Notes under the pieces: model-generated | Told to the model about the DNA's origin: nothing | Seen by the model: only the letters and a program-made list of their open reading frames with translations | Databases searched by the model: none | Program-made: the position numbers and the translations under genes | In this document: positions 1 to 11,277 of the stretch, one piece after another | Layout of the letters: each line of letters begins with the position of its first letter | How positions within the stretch are numbered: position 1 is the first letter of the stretch | Assembly (NCBI GenBank): GCA_029298735.1 | Contig: JANSLP010000032.1 | Coordinates: 1 to 64,000, forward strand | DNA: 64,000 nt | Origin: Ophiostoma sp. CBS 140.51 | Lineage: Eukaryota > Ascomycota > Sordariomycetes > Ophiostomatales > Ophiostomataceae | Direction: 5' to 3'

Positions 1-115
1 TACGTTCCACCGCTGAAGGGACCACTCATCATCGAGGGATGCACTTGTGACTCTCGAACCTACGAAGGCAACACGGTGACGATTCAGCACAGCCAGAGCA
101 GCATCCATAACCATA
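1..115 (-). other. Unassigned open frame cut by the window edge
   Basis: On the minus strand an ATG at 115 opens a frame that stays open to the left edge (38 codons). It is preceded by a CT-rich tract, as fungal starts often are. The plus strand is also open from base 1 to a TGA at 118-120, so this could instead be the end of a plus-strand gene. I recognise neither product. The CAG just before GTATGG on the minus strand could also be a splice acceptor. Confidence 0.25.
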
Positions 116-435
116 CCTGAGAGAAAAAGAAGGAGAAGAAGAAGGAGGAGACAGTGTTTGTGTATATAGTGTATATTGTCGTCTAAACTTTCTTTTTGGA
201 AGATTCAAAAAATAAGTACCAACTTTTATTTCATTTCAGACGCGCCGTTGATGAACTATAACGAGATGAAATCGACATGGAAACGACATGGAAACGACAT
301 GAAAACAAAAATGAAAGCACTCGAATGTAAAGCAAATCCATTTAAAAACACCGGTAAATAACAAACAAAACCAGCCATAACAAAATCTAGTAACACGAGA
401 ACCTATGTATCCAATCTTAAGCCTCCTGCGCGCGT
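116..435. other. Spacer downstream of the GH63 gene
   Basis: AT-rich non-coding DNA with a short repeated 'gaaacgacatg' near 280-300. It probably holds the 3' UTR and poly(A) region of the minus-strand GH63 gene. No gene was seen. Confidence 0.6.
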
Positions 436-3400
436 CTACTCCTTATCGGCCTGCGCTTCAAACTCGTCGCCCGTCTCATAGTTGTTCAGGCTCTGCGAGC
501 TCTTGTACCGCTGCAGCTGGTCCGCAATGTACTTGTGCAGGTGCTGGTCCGCCTCGGCCCGCTCACGTACGCGCTCTGGGTTGTGGAAGAACATGGAGCC
601 TGAGCGGGAGGCACGACGGCTCATGCGCAGACGTAGCTCGCCGTCTTCGCCGTCCGCAGCACCCTCGCCATTGGTACCTTGACCGTTCGTACCGTTAGCG
701 CCGGTGGCACCGTTAACACCGTCGCGGTAGTCGTGGCCGAGCTCGCCGTCGTTGGTCTCCGACTCGCCGTCCGTGCCAATAAAAAAGTCACTGCGAGCAC
801 CGAGCGAACGGGCCGTCGACGACCGCCGGATGCGCGGCATCGACGTCGAGTGCGGCGTGCCGACCTTTTCGTAGCGGTGGAAGATGTCGTCAAAGTAGTG
901 GTCCATGCCGGCACCGGGCGTGCGCGGCGTCTGGGGGAGACGGCAGGTGACACCGGTGTCGTGGATCATGCGGGCAATGAGACCCGTCCAGCCGCACTGG
1001 TGCGTGGCACCGAGACCACGGCCCGAGTCGCCGTCAAAGAACTCGTAGAACCACAGGTTGTCCTTCCACAACGGGTCAAAGTCCAGCAGGTCATTGCCGC
1101 CATTGATACTGCGGCGGCCGTCGTCGTTGCGCACATACAAGTGCTGCAGACGGTGCTGCAGCTCTTCCGAGACATGGCCCAGGTGCATCATGTCGCCCGA
1201 ACCGACGGGGCACTCGACCTTCAGGGTGTCGCCAAAGAACATGTAGAAGCGCTGCAGCGCCTCGACCAGCAGGTAGTTGACACAGATCCAGACAGGGCCG
1301 CGCCAGTTGCTGTTGCCGCCAAAGAGACCACTGTCCGAGTCGCCGGGGATGTAACCCACGGAAAACTTTTGACCATTGACGTCCATCGAGTACGGGTGGT
1401 CCTTGTGGTACTTGGACAGCGAGCGGACACCGTGGTCGCTGAAGAACTCGTCCTCGTCGAGCATGCGCTGCAGCAGGCGAACCAGCCGCTCCTTGCTGAC
1501 AATCGACAGCAGAATACGGTCGCCCTTACCACGCTTGCGGATGGAGGCCATGTTGCGCTCCGCCACGTCGCAGCGGTTGTTGATGAACCACTCGACACGG
1601 CGCTTGAAGGACGGTAGGCGGTTGACCAACTCCGGCTCCAGCGTCAGCGTCGCGTACATGGGGATCAGACCGACCAGCGACCGCACCGGCAGCTGCTGGA
1701 TCCAGGGCCCGCCCCAGGAGATGGCGTCGTAGTAGAAGCCATCGTCGTCGTTCCACAGCGACGACTCGTCCTTCTCGCCCATCCGGAATGTCATGGCGTC
1801 ACTAATGAGGATAAAGTGCTCAAAGAATTTGGTGGCCATGTCCTCGTAGGTGCGGCGGTACTTGGCCAGCTCCAGGCAGATGTTGAGCATGCACAGGCAG
1901 TAAAAGGCCATCCAGCCCGTGCTGTCGGCCTGCTCGAGAACACCACCCGTGGGCAGCGGCTCGGAACGGTTGAACAGGCCAATGTTGTCGAGACCGAGGA
2001 AACCACCCTCGAACACGTTCTTGCCGTCCGTGTCCTTGCGGTTGACCCACCAAGTGAAGTTGAGGAGCAGCTTCTGGAAGACGCGCTCGAGGAAGTCCAG
2101 GTCCTGGCGGCCGTAGATCTTGCGCTCAATCTTGAAGACACGGAACGTCGCCCAGGCGTGGACGGGCGGGTTGACGTCACCGAAATTCCACTCGTAGGCG
2201 GGCAGCTGGCCGTTGGGATGGCAGTACCACTCGCGGGTGTACAAATCAAGCTGCTTCTTGGCAAACTCGGGGTCGATCATGGCCAAAGTGATACAGTGAA
2301 AACTAGAGTCCCAGGCGGCAAAGAAGGGGTACTCCCACGAGTCGGGCATGGACAAGATGTCGTCGCAGTGCATGTGCTTCCACTGACTGTTGCGGATGGC
2401 TTTGCGGTTCGGCGGCGGCGGCGGCTGGGTCGGGTCACCGTTCGCCCACTGGTCCCAGATAAAGAGGTAGTGCTGCTTGCACCACATCATGCCCGAGAAG
2501 GCCTGGCGCTGGATGTTACGCAGATCGTCGGCCATGGGCATGGGGCTGATGCGGTAGTAGAACTCGTCGGCCTCCTGGCGCTTGGTATCGATAATGTTGT
2601 CGACCTCCTCCTCGTCGAGGAAGGTCTCGTCGCGCTTGGAGAAGCGGAATCGGACAACGGCGCACTCGCCCGGGCCAACGCCACCGGCCTCGTTGAACGA
2701 GAACCAACTGGCAAACTTGGTGCCCGTCTTGGCTGGGTTGACGGCCTCCTTCTTGCCGTCGACAATGTAGTGGTGGAAGGCGTCCTTGACGTAGTCGGAC
2801 TCGTTCTTGCCGTCGTAGAGGGCGGCAAAGTTGGTGTCGTTGTCGGTGAAGAGCATCTCAGGCTGGACGTCCTGGTCGCTGGGGCCGACACCGGGCGAGG
2901 GCGCCATGAGCATGTAGCGGTCGCCGAGGACCGGGTGGGTAGACTTGATTAGGTTCTCGTCGACAACCTCAATGTTGGGCTTGTCCTCGGGCTTCTCACG
3001 GCCCCACGACCACGTGTTGCGGAACCACAGGTGGGGAATAATGTGAAGGGGTGCCGGGTCCGGACCACGGTTCCATGCGGTGACACGGAAAACGAGCGCA
3101 TCCGGGTCGTCGTCCTCCTTGGCGGTCTCAATGTAGATGTCCCAGTAGCGGTCTTCGGCAAAGACGCCAGTGTCGAGGATCTGGTACTCCTTGTCCTGCT
3201 TGCCGCGGCGGGCGTTCTCCTTGAGGAGGTCTTCGTACGGGAAAGAGGCCTGGGGGTACTTGTAGAGGTATTTCATGTAGGAGTGCTAGATTGGGTCAGT
3301 ATGTGATGTGCAGGCTCGTGTAAGTGGGCAATCGGCGGCGTAATACGTACAGTCTGTAGAGACGTTGTTAGCATGATGCAGCACATAGTTTTAAGGACAG

Positions 3401-4014
3401 TTGAGGACTGGGCTTACAGGAGTGTTATCGAGGTGAAAGTGAGCTTCCTTGATGCTCTCGCCGTGGTTGCCTTGCGGGTTGGACAGGCCGAAGAGGCGCT
3501 CCTTGAGGAAAGGGCTGGTCCGTTAGCAGTCTGCCGGGCGCATTCAGTTGAGGGAACTCTTGAGGAGGGACCTACTCCTTCTCGTTCCAGAAAGCAAAGG
3601 CAATGTTCTCGAGGCCGTGGGTGTCGCAGACACCAGCTATACCGTCTTCGCCCCAGCGGTAGGCGCGCGATCTTGCGTGGTCATGGGGAAAGTCTGGAGG
3701 AGGTCAGAGGAAGCTCTGGTGGGTAGCAGAAGGTCGGGATGAGGGGGTACTTACGACTCCATGCATCGCCGTCATGGCTGTAGTCCTCGCGCACTAGAAG
3801 AGACACAATTGTTAGATCACGAAGCTTCCCAGCTTCTCGAGCCGTCTGTGGACGTCTGGGGCCCATTGCGCGAATGGGTATTCCACTCACCTGTCGCCCA
3901 TTGGCGCTCCGAAACGTAGGGACCCCATTTCTTCCAGTACTTCTCCCGCTTGCCGTCTTCCTTGAGACGCTTCTCCTCCTCGGTGAGGTACTCGTGGCCG
4001 TCGACGAGGACCAT
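436..4014 (-). CDS. Glycoside hydrolase family 63 protein, YMR196W-like
   Basis: This is a cytoplasmic GH63-family protein of the yeast YMR196W type, related to processing alpha-glucosidases; its substrate is not established. I place six exons: 3891-4014, 3755-3793, 3576-3693, 3418-3514, a 3-nt exon at 3351-3353, and 436-3285. Together they give 3231 nt, an in-frame 1076-aa protein. N-terminal family blocks run across the splice junctions (WGPYVSERQWAT, REDYSHDGDAW, YRWGEDG, LKERLFGLSNPQGNHGES, DNTPTHSYMK). The large last exon carries the alpha-toroid catalytic region (WDSSFHCITL, PAYEWNFGDVNPPVHAWA, SNWRGPVW, HQCGWTGLIARM). The C-terminus is Ser/Gly-rich and probably disordered. Translation could instead start at an in-frame ATG at 4035 (1083 aa). 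Membership of the family is clear; the 3-nt exon is inferred from the frame and from a conserved Thr as I recall it. Confidence 0.93.
3351..3353 (-). other. Putative 3-nt micro-exon (ACT, Thr) of the GH63 gene
   Basis: Read on the minus strand, ACT sits between a 3' splice site (CTCTACAG) and a 5' splice site (GTACGT). The upstream intron is 3354-3417 (64 nt, donor GTAAGC, branch GCTAAC). The downstream intron is 3286-3350 (65 nt, branch ACTGAC, acceptor CTAG). Including the triplet gives DNTP-T-HSYMK. Skipping it leaves one 132-nt intron and loses only the Thr. Confidence 0.7.
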
Positions 4015-4035
4015 GGTGACGATGTGGGATGGCAA

Positions 4036-6761
4036 GGATTGGGGGTGATGTTGATGGTGGGGTGTTGGAGATTGGAGGTTGGAGAGTGGTGAGATCGATC
4101 AATTGGACGGCGCAAAGTCGAAGAAGTCCAAAGGAGGGAGGGAGAGAAAGAAAGAAAGGAAGCTCGAAAAACAGAGTGTAAGAGGGAAGAGGAAAGAGAA
4201 GGACGACAAAGGGAAGCAGGGAGACAAGGAGAGAGCTGTCTTGTAGCGGGATGCGCCTCGATTCGGCTGTAGCTTGTTGTCTTTTGTTATCTTTTTTCCC
4301 TTTCTTTCTTTTAGCTTTTTGGTGCTTTCTTTTTGCTTTCTTTTCCTTCACCGACGATCCGGTGTGCCACTTGTGCCTGGAGCTAAAGCCAAACGAGAGA
4401 GCCAAAGAGAACCGACGAAAGGAACCAAAAAGCAAGGAACAGACAGAAGAACAAGCAGAAATAGATTTGGCGAGAAAACACCTTCTTGTTCCCTCCAAGT
4501 TGAAAAAAAGAGAAACGAAAAAACGCGGGATAGACTATTGGTGTGTAGTGGTGTGGTGATGGCAGGTGGGAGGGTGGTCTAGATTACGAGCCATGAGGTG
4601 CGGAAAGTTGCAGGAGCGATAATAGATTGGAAGCAAGCAGGGAATGCGCCTGTCAAATCAGAGGAACGAGAGAGACTACAGAGACGCAAGAACGGCAAGC
4701 GCGAGGCACATGGGAAGAAGGCACGAATGCACGAAGGATGACGGAGGGCAGGTGTGGCCGCCACCAAGTTACGAATAATAAGTAAGTACGAACGGCGGAT
4801 ACAGAAAGCTCTTTCCGGTTTCTGCGAGCAACGCGGCGAGCGAGAGAAGAGAGAGAAGGAGCAAAGGGAGGGGAGGCGAAATCAGAGCGCGCTTTCCTTC
4901 CTCTTGCTTTCTCTGCTTCTCTCCCTGCTCTTTCCAAGGAGGACAACTTGCTCCGTTTTATTTCTCCGTTTTTTTATGCACTACAACCCGGGCGCGATCG
5001 ATCACAGATAGAAGAATCAACGGAAGCACCAAGAAAGAAACAGACGAATTGGAGGAGCTTGGCTGCGTGGAGCAAAGCGTCCGCTCCGTCTTTCACGAAA
5101 ACACAAAATGCAGACAAATGCAGCGAAAGAAGACGAAAAAAAACAGTGGGGGTGACGTCAACAGGTTTTTTGGTCTTGTTGAGTATTACTGAATGCTCTA
5201 AGCTTCGGCTGGCGCTGCCTAAGAGCCTAGGACCAAAAGCGTATTTGGGCGTATTTTGGGGGCCACCGCACGCTGTAATGCAGTACTGGTCTTAGTGCCA
5301 GTGTCTCAGTTATCTGAACGTCTCCGCGCGGAAGGAGCAAAGGAACAGCAGCTGCAGAAAGAAGAAAGCACAAAGTACAAAGCAAAAGGCAAAAGGCAAA
5401 AGGCAAACGCAGCAGCGAATCCGATAAAAGGAAGGACCAGGCTGTACTCCAAATGCAGAAAGAGCAGCCAATAGCATCAAATATCGCCAGGAGCAATACA
5501 TGTGCAGAATACAGAATATATGACAGCATATGCGGGAGCTGGAGATCAACGCGATGCAGTGCAACGGCATGCGGTCAGGCGGGCTGCCGTTTCCGAGTAA
5601 TGGCATCAAAAGGCAATGGTCGGCTATTTACACCCTATGAAAACATGCCGTCATGACTGAGTTATGGGAATTCTAGACCATTGTCAAGGTCAATGCGCCT
5701 GCACGATTAAGACTTGTGGCTTGCTATCACGGTGAAGAAAAGAGTGGATAGAGAAATGAAAAGAAACCAAAAGAGAGTAGGTGTACAGGAACGAAAAGCA
5801 CGACATGGCTTTCTATGCTGGGCAGTAGCCACCGAACTGCTGTTCTGTATTTCCAGCTGCAGAAGTTGTGTACATACGGCGCACGATGACGAGTGTAAAG
5901 TAAGGCTGGACAAGCTGAATGAAGAAATAGTATCGGAAAGTGCGAGAAATCAGAAAGAGCAAAGAAGAAAAGTGACAAAAACTGCGCAATAATGTCCATG
6001 CAAGGCCCCGTGTCGGCGTTGATGCTGATAGCGCCCAGTGGGGCAGTTGCGAGTGTTGGTTTTTGGGTCTTACTCTTACATGATGAGCGCACTGACCGTT
6101 GGTTGGCTTGCAGTTTTGCCGTCGTATTTTTGGGAAAGGGGGCCTGAGCCTGGCCTGGCTAGAAATCGGCAGCCAACAGCAAGCTTGCCGGACAGGGGCG
6201 GGACAGGGGCAGATGTCGAATGAGAAAGGACAGCTTGCTCAGCGCATATTGTTGACTCTTGTTGATCTTGTTGACCGCCTGAGATATGTATGGCTATGCT
6301 TTCTTTTGTTCTAGAGCTTCTGAGTCTCTTGTCTAGCTAATAGTCAATTGCGCGGTGGCGTTTTTGCTCCTGGAGCTTATGGGGCACATCCTAAGTTTTA
6401 AGTCTTTAGTTCTGTTCTTTTCTTTTACTGTCATAAGTCTTTGAGAAGAGAGATCTAAGAGAGACTGGAAAGCAACCGAACGCAATACAAGGATAATACG
6501 TCCTGCTAAAATTCCAGATAAAATGCAATATGAATCAATGTGAAGGTGAAAAGTCCGAAAGATAAACACGATACCATAACTAACCAGATACCATAAAAGA
6601 CAAGTCCAGTCATGTAAATACGCCGTCTGTTCTCCCTATTCTCCTGGAGTATCTATTCTACTCTGAGTATATTTTTTGTTTGCTATTCATGTATTGCTGT
6701 TGCTGTCGCTGTCGCTGTCATCATCGTCGTCGTCGTGTCTTTAATGATCCACCAGGTAAGG
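4036..6761. other. 2.7-kb intergenic region
   Basis: The part next to the GH63 gene (4100-4950) alternates purine-rich and pyrimidine-rich tracts and probably holds its 5' leader and promoter. The rest is AT-richer, with frequent stops in all frames and no codon bias. The right end (6600-6760), with repeated 'gtcgctgtc'/'cgtcgtcgt' runs, probably belongs to the 3' end of the phosphatase gene. No gene was seen. Confidence 0.6.
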
Positions 6762-8831
6762 TTATAACTTGGCCTTGACGGAAGAGCCCGGGCCCGTGGC
6801 CTCCTGGTTGACAACAATGTCGCCGCCCGCCGCGGGACCGGCACCATCGCCAAAGAAGATGACCTGCACGGTCAGATCGTCACGGTAGCGTCTGGAAAAG
6901 GGGGCAGGCAGCGTCAAGAGGGCCGACACCTGCTCCTCGTTGGAGCCGCCCAGGGCATTGCGGACCAAGTGCGTCGCCGCGTTCTTGTCCTTGACCACAA
7001 AGCGGTCGCTATCGTCGGGCGAGATGCCCCACTGCCGCAGGCGGATTGGTGTGCGCTCGCCATTCTTGCCGGTGCTGCCCTCGACGGCGGCCTCAACGGG
7101 TAGTGCGCCGCCGGCCTTCTTTCCGCCACCAAAGACCTTGGACCAGGCGGAGTCCATGGTCGAGCTGCCACCCGCATTACCGCCGGCGCCGACTGCCTTG
7201 GCCTGCGACTCGATCCACTTGCCGACGAGACCGACGGCCTCCTCGTTGGTCAGCATCTCCCACAGACCGTCGGTGGCCATAACAATAAAGTCGCCGTTCT
7301 CGGGCTCAATTTTCGTTGTTGTCACGACAGGCTCAGCCGTGACGTAGGGTGGTGTGCGCATAAAGGGGGACTGGCTACGTCCAAAGAATGAATTGCGCAG
7401 ACGGTCCGAAACATCGCGGGTCCACTTGTACGAGGCATCGCCAAAGGCACGGGTCGGCTCAAGACCGCCCAGAACGCGGCCGTTGCGAATGACGTGCTCC
7501 TCACCGGGGTGCAGGCCGCGCATACGGGCCACCTCGTCGGGGTTGCTGCCCGTCTGGTCCACTGAGAGCGGCGTGGCGGTCCACTTGCCTGAGGCGGAAC
7601 GGCGGCCCAGAACAGCACGCGAGTCGCCCGTGCAGGCCACGCGCAGCAGCTTGGACTTGCTATCGTAAAACGAAAGCAGGGCACACGAGCCGGAGAGGGC
7701 GGGCGCGAGCAGCTCGGCGGCGACTGTCTTGGACTTTTGGCTCAAGACCTTCTCGGCGCTCTGGTTGACAATATCATCGTCGAGACGCGTGAAGCCGACC
7801 TTGATGGCGCCCTCAATAGCGTCCGCCGGCGGGCCTGTCTCGTTGGGTGCTGCCTTGTACGTCTCGTTGAGCTCGCGGGCGACGTAGTTGATCAGCGCCT
7901 GGCGCAGCTTGGCCGATGTCGTCCAGCCGCTACACACGTGTCAGTATAAATCAATCAGAATACGTAGGGACGGGAGGACTCACGAATGACCGTCAAAGAC
8001 GCCCCAGAACATCCAGTCGGACGAGTCACTGCTCACAACGCTGCCGGCCGCACTCTTGGTCGGCACCTCAACAATCTTCTCGGCATGGTCGTCCTCAATC
8101 GGGTCATTGCTAGCCAGCTGCACCAAATCGTACCGCAACACACCCTTGCCGCGGTTGATGCCGTACGACTCCTCGTTCTTGCGCAGCCGCTGCGTCACTT
8201 GGTCCGGGGCCAGCATCTCGAGTACGCGACGGCCAGACCCGTCGGTCATTTTGGAGATGGGCCCGTCGCCGACCAGAGTGCCTGTGCTGAGCTCGTTGGC
8301 GCCAATGACGAGCACGTTCCGCGTTGTCTGGGCGGCGTCCGAAGAGCCAGTGGTCGAAGTTCCTCCTCCTGCAAGGGATGCACCGGTTGTGGATGTGATG
8401 GCGCCTGCGGCCGCTGCTGCCGCTTTGGTGGAAAAGAGAGAAGACTGCCCCGCAGCGCCCTGGCCCTGGTATGCGTAGTAGGCACCGTAGCCGACGAGGC
8501 CCGACACGACCGCAACGGATAGCCGCCGGATGTGCATGGAAGAGTGTAGCGGCTCGCCCGATGCAGTGGGCGGCAGTGGTAATGAGGACGAGGACGAGGA
8601 CTTGCTGTTACGGGATAACCGGTGCTGCGGAGCGAGGGCAAACGATGTCGACGAGAGGCAGCGGACGCGCTGGCTGTTTAGGGCTTGGTAATGCTGGGTG
8701 TTGTGGGGGTTGTGGTGAGAGGCGGATTGGAGAAAGAGGGCGGCCGAGCGGCGGGTTGTGCGTTGTTGTAAGAGGCCGCGGACCGTGTGCTGGCTCGTCG
8801 TCCGGAAAGCCCGTACTGCTGCGCGACGCAT
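6762..8831 (-). CDS. Mitochondrial PP2C-type protein phosphatase (Ptc5-like)
   Basis: This is a metal-dependent Ser/Thr phosphatase of the PPM/PP2C family. Exons 7984-8831 and 6762-7929 join through a short intron (donor GTGAGT, acceptor TGTAG) to give 671 aa. The intron splits the metal-binding motif GVFDGHSG (around residue 280). Other PP2C motifs are GDSRAVLG (about 384), ATDGLWEML (about 501, second metal Asp) and RRYRDDLTV (about 632). The N-terminus is Arg-rich without acidic residues, as in a mitochondrial presequence. It is followed by one hydrophobic segment (VAVVSGLVGYGAYYAY, about residue 108-123). That architecture matches yeast Ptc5, which dephosphorylates pyruvate dehydrogenase in mitochondria. 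A Gly/Ser-rich insert lies between the last two motifs. The family is certain; the Ptc5 assignment is inferred from architecture. Confidence 0.93.
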
Positions 8832-9606
8832 GAGGGCGGTAGAGGGAGTTGGCGGTAAGAGAAAAGGAACAAAAGGGGAAGAAAGAAAAGAGAGAAGGAA
8901 AAAAGAAGCCGAACAAAGTCGACTTCGTGGAGACGGGAACTTTAAAACGGCAGGGGTTGGGAGTATGTGTGGCGGTTCGGGAAGGCGGTGTGTTGTGTCG
9001 AGTCGAGCAAGGTCTTGCTCGTCGCCGTCAAGGTTGTCTTCTCACGATGTGTTCACGATCGTTTCACGTCGAAGATGCAGAAGATCGGAAGACGTCGGCG
9101 GAGAAGGTGGCAGAAAGGGCACAGGCAAGGCAGGAGGCAGGAGGCAAACGCTCACCGAAGCGAGGGAGGGATGTGACTGGACCGCAAATGAGGAAGGCGG
9201 GCAGAAACGGGAGTGGGGACCTTCCTGGGGGAATGAACGATTGCGTTGGTGCTGGTGGCGCGGGGTGCCTTTGTCAAAGACGAGTAGAGCCCAGAAGCCC
9301 GGACCTGACTGGCTGTTGGCTTGCTGGTGGCCCAGAACAATAGCCCGTGGCAGGCGCTGTGCGCTGTAGCGGCACGCGACGTTAGCGCTTGATAGCGGCA
9401 GAAGCCTCGGCTTATGGCCCCTGTAGGGGTTCCGCGAGTCACAGGCCGTCATCGCAAGCAAGTAGCACCTTCTCATGTGCTTTCAGCCTTGTTGAAGAAG
9501 ACGATCACCAACTCAGAGAAGTTCAAGAACAACTCACTTTTGTGCACAACCTCTTCGTTTATTCTCGGAATTGAGACACCTTTTCCCTCTCTTTCTCAGA
9601 AACACA
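8832..9606. promoter_or_regulatory. Divergent promoter region between PP2C and KPWE genes
   Basis: 775 bp separate two start codons that point outward. The phosphatase side has a purine-rich tract (8860-8920), which is CT-rich in the sense of that gene. The right side reads into a CACAATGG start context. No specific factor-binding site was recognised. Confidence 0.5.
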
Positions 9607-10691
9607 ATGGCCTCTGCGCCTGCTGCCGAGCAAACGGCCCCGACCGGATCGGCGGCCGAGTTCGAGGCCTTTGACACGTTTCCGTGGTCGAAACACCGGG
9701 TCTTTTTGGTAAGGATTGGGGACAAAAGAGGATAAATATCAGACATGGACATGGACTGACAGACAGCTTGGCCTCATTGAAACCCTCGGCGGCCCCGACG
9801 CCCTCCGACCCAACCCTACCCACGAGGGCAGCGCCTCCTTCTGTCGGACCGTTTTCTTCAAGCGCCAGACCGGACGTCGTGTCGACTTTTCTCGTTACAA
9901 TGGCTTCCGTGCCGAGCACCCAGAGTACCCTTCGATCGACCGGCGGTTATTGGCCGCGCTGTACGCAGCAGCTGCGAGCATAGAAGCGGAGCTGGGGTTG
10001 GGCAGCCTCTCATTGGAAGGGAGCCCGGCCTCAGGAGCCTCAACGCCAGGCGACGGCCCCGCATCACCGAACCCGCTGGCCTCACCGAGCACGAACCGGA
10101 ACCGTCGTCTGGCCGAAGCCGTGGCGGCTGGCCCCGTGATCAACCCTTTTGATGGTACGCCGACACCGCCGATCCGAGACGTGGAGATTCCCTCGTGGCA
10201 GCGCAGTGCACCACGAAACGCGCTCAAGGTGGACAAGGCAGCAGCATCGGCCGGGACTGGCGCAGGGGCAGGAGAGGCGCCGTACTCGGACAAGTTTGCC
10301 AAGGTGGTGGAGGCGATCCAGACGGGCAAGGAGCTGGAAGGCATCAAGCAGATTCCCGACACAGTTATCAGGCAGGCGGTACGTTGCCTTCACTATTCAT
10401 AAATATGTTGACTATGTGTGCTGACATGTCCAGGGAATCACACCAATGGGAAAGATGAAGGCACCACTGAAGCCATGGGAGAAAGCAGCGTCTGGGTCAT
10501 CCGTGGCGTCCGCATTGTCATTTATGGACGGTGCGTTGACGCCAACTGAACAGGAGCAGGGGAGCGAGGGACAGCAATTGGGACTGGGTATGGTTGACTT
10601 GGAGTTTCCTGAACCACCAGCTTCACCATCAGCTGAAGATGAAGCAACAGCAGCAGCAGAAGAGGGTGGGAATAGTCCAGTGACAAACTAG
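9607..10691 (+). CDS. KPWE-motif fungal protein
   Basis: Three exons (9607-9708, 9767-10378, 10434-10691; donors GTAAGG and GTACGT) give an in-frame 323-aa protein. The N-terminal half has a compact conserved-looking block (FPWSKHRVFLLGLIETLGG, then FCRTVFFKRQTGRRVDFSRYNGF), probably a small helical domain. A Ser/Pro/Gly-rich linker follows. Then come IKQIPDTV and, across the second intron, GITPMGKMKAPLKPWEK. The IPDTV...KPWE arrangement is the signature of the fungal 'PEX14-like KPWE' domain. A link to peroxisomes is suggested by that family name only. There is no predicted membrane segment. The start at 9607 has a good context (CACAATGG). Exon structure is secure; function is not. Confidence 0.85.
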
Positions 10692-11277
10692 AAACAAGGG
10701 CATATGTATAAAAAGTGAGCATTTGCGTTGCATTTATATCAAAATAGAAGGCCAGTGTTGTTATTCATAGTATTGGAGTGAACTCAGTAGGCTGTAAGAT
10801 CATATAAAGTGAGTTGGGTAAAAGACAGAGACGCAATTGTTGATATATCAGACTCACTTGAGCTACACAATTTTATGAATAATTTTTTTATTATTTACTC
10901 GTCTACCCAAGCCTCTTTCCCCCTCCTGTATATGTACAAAAATATGCGAGAGAAAAAGGAAGTAGTAACAAAAAAAGAGACTCAAAATAGAGCATGTGCA
11001 GTTGAAAAAGGAAAACGCAAGATCAAAGCAGAGCAAACAGGAATAAGGGGGAACAAAAGGGGGACGAGGCTGGACCGTCAGAGCCTCTCACTCTTGGCCT
11101 CAAACTCCAAAAAACCGTCTTTCTCTTTCTTTTTTTGTATTTTTCTCGGCCGTGTCCTTTTATCTTTCTTAAATGTAGGTTTTGTATGACCTGGTATAAT
11201 TGTAGTTTCTTTATTTGGGTTGATTTTTTCTTTCTTTCCCTCATCATACCGCTCATGGTGTCAAAGTGCCTCCCACT
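10692..11277. other. Convergent intergenic region
   Basis: AT-rich spacer between two genes that converge, so it probably contains both 3' UTRs. No credible coding frame was found. Confidence 0.6.

Noticed and set aside
1816..2952. 378-codon plus-strand frame inside the GH63 gene
   Set aside because: It is an antisense shadow of a GC-biased coding exon with no domain.
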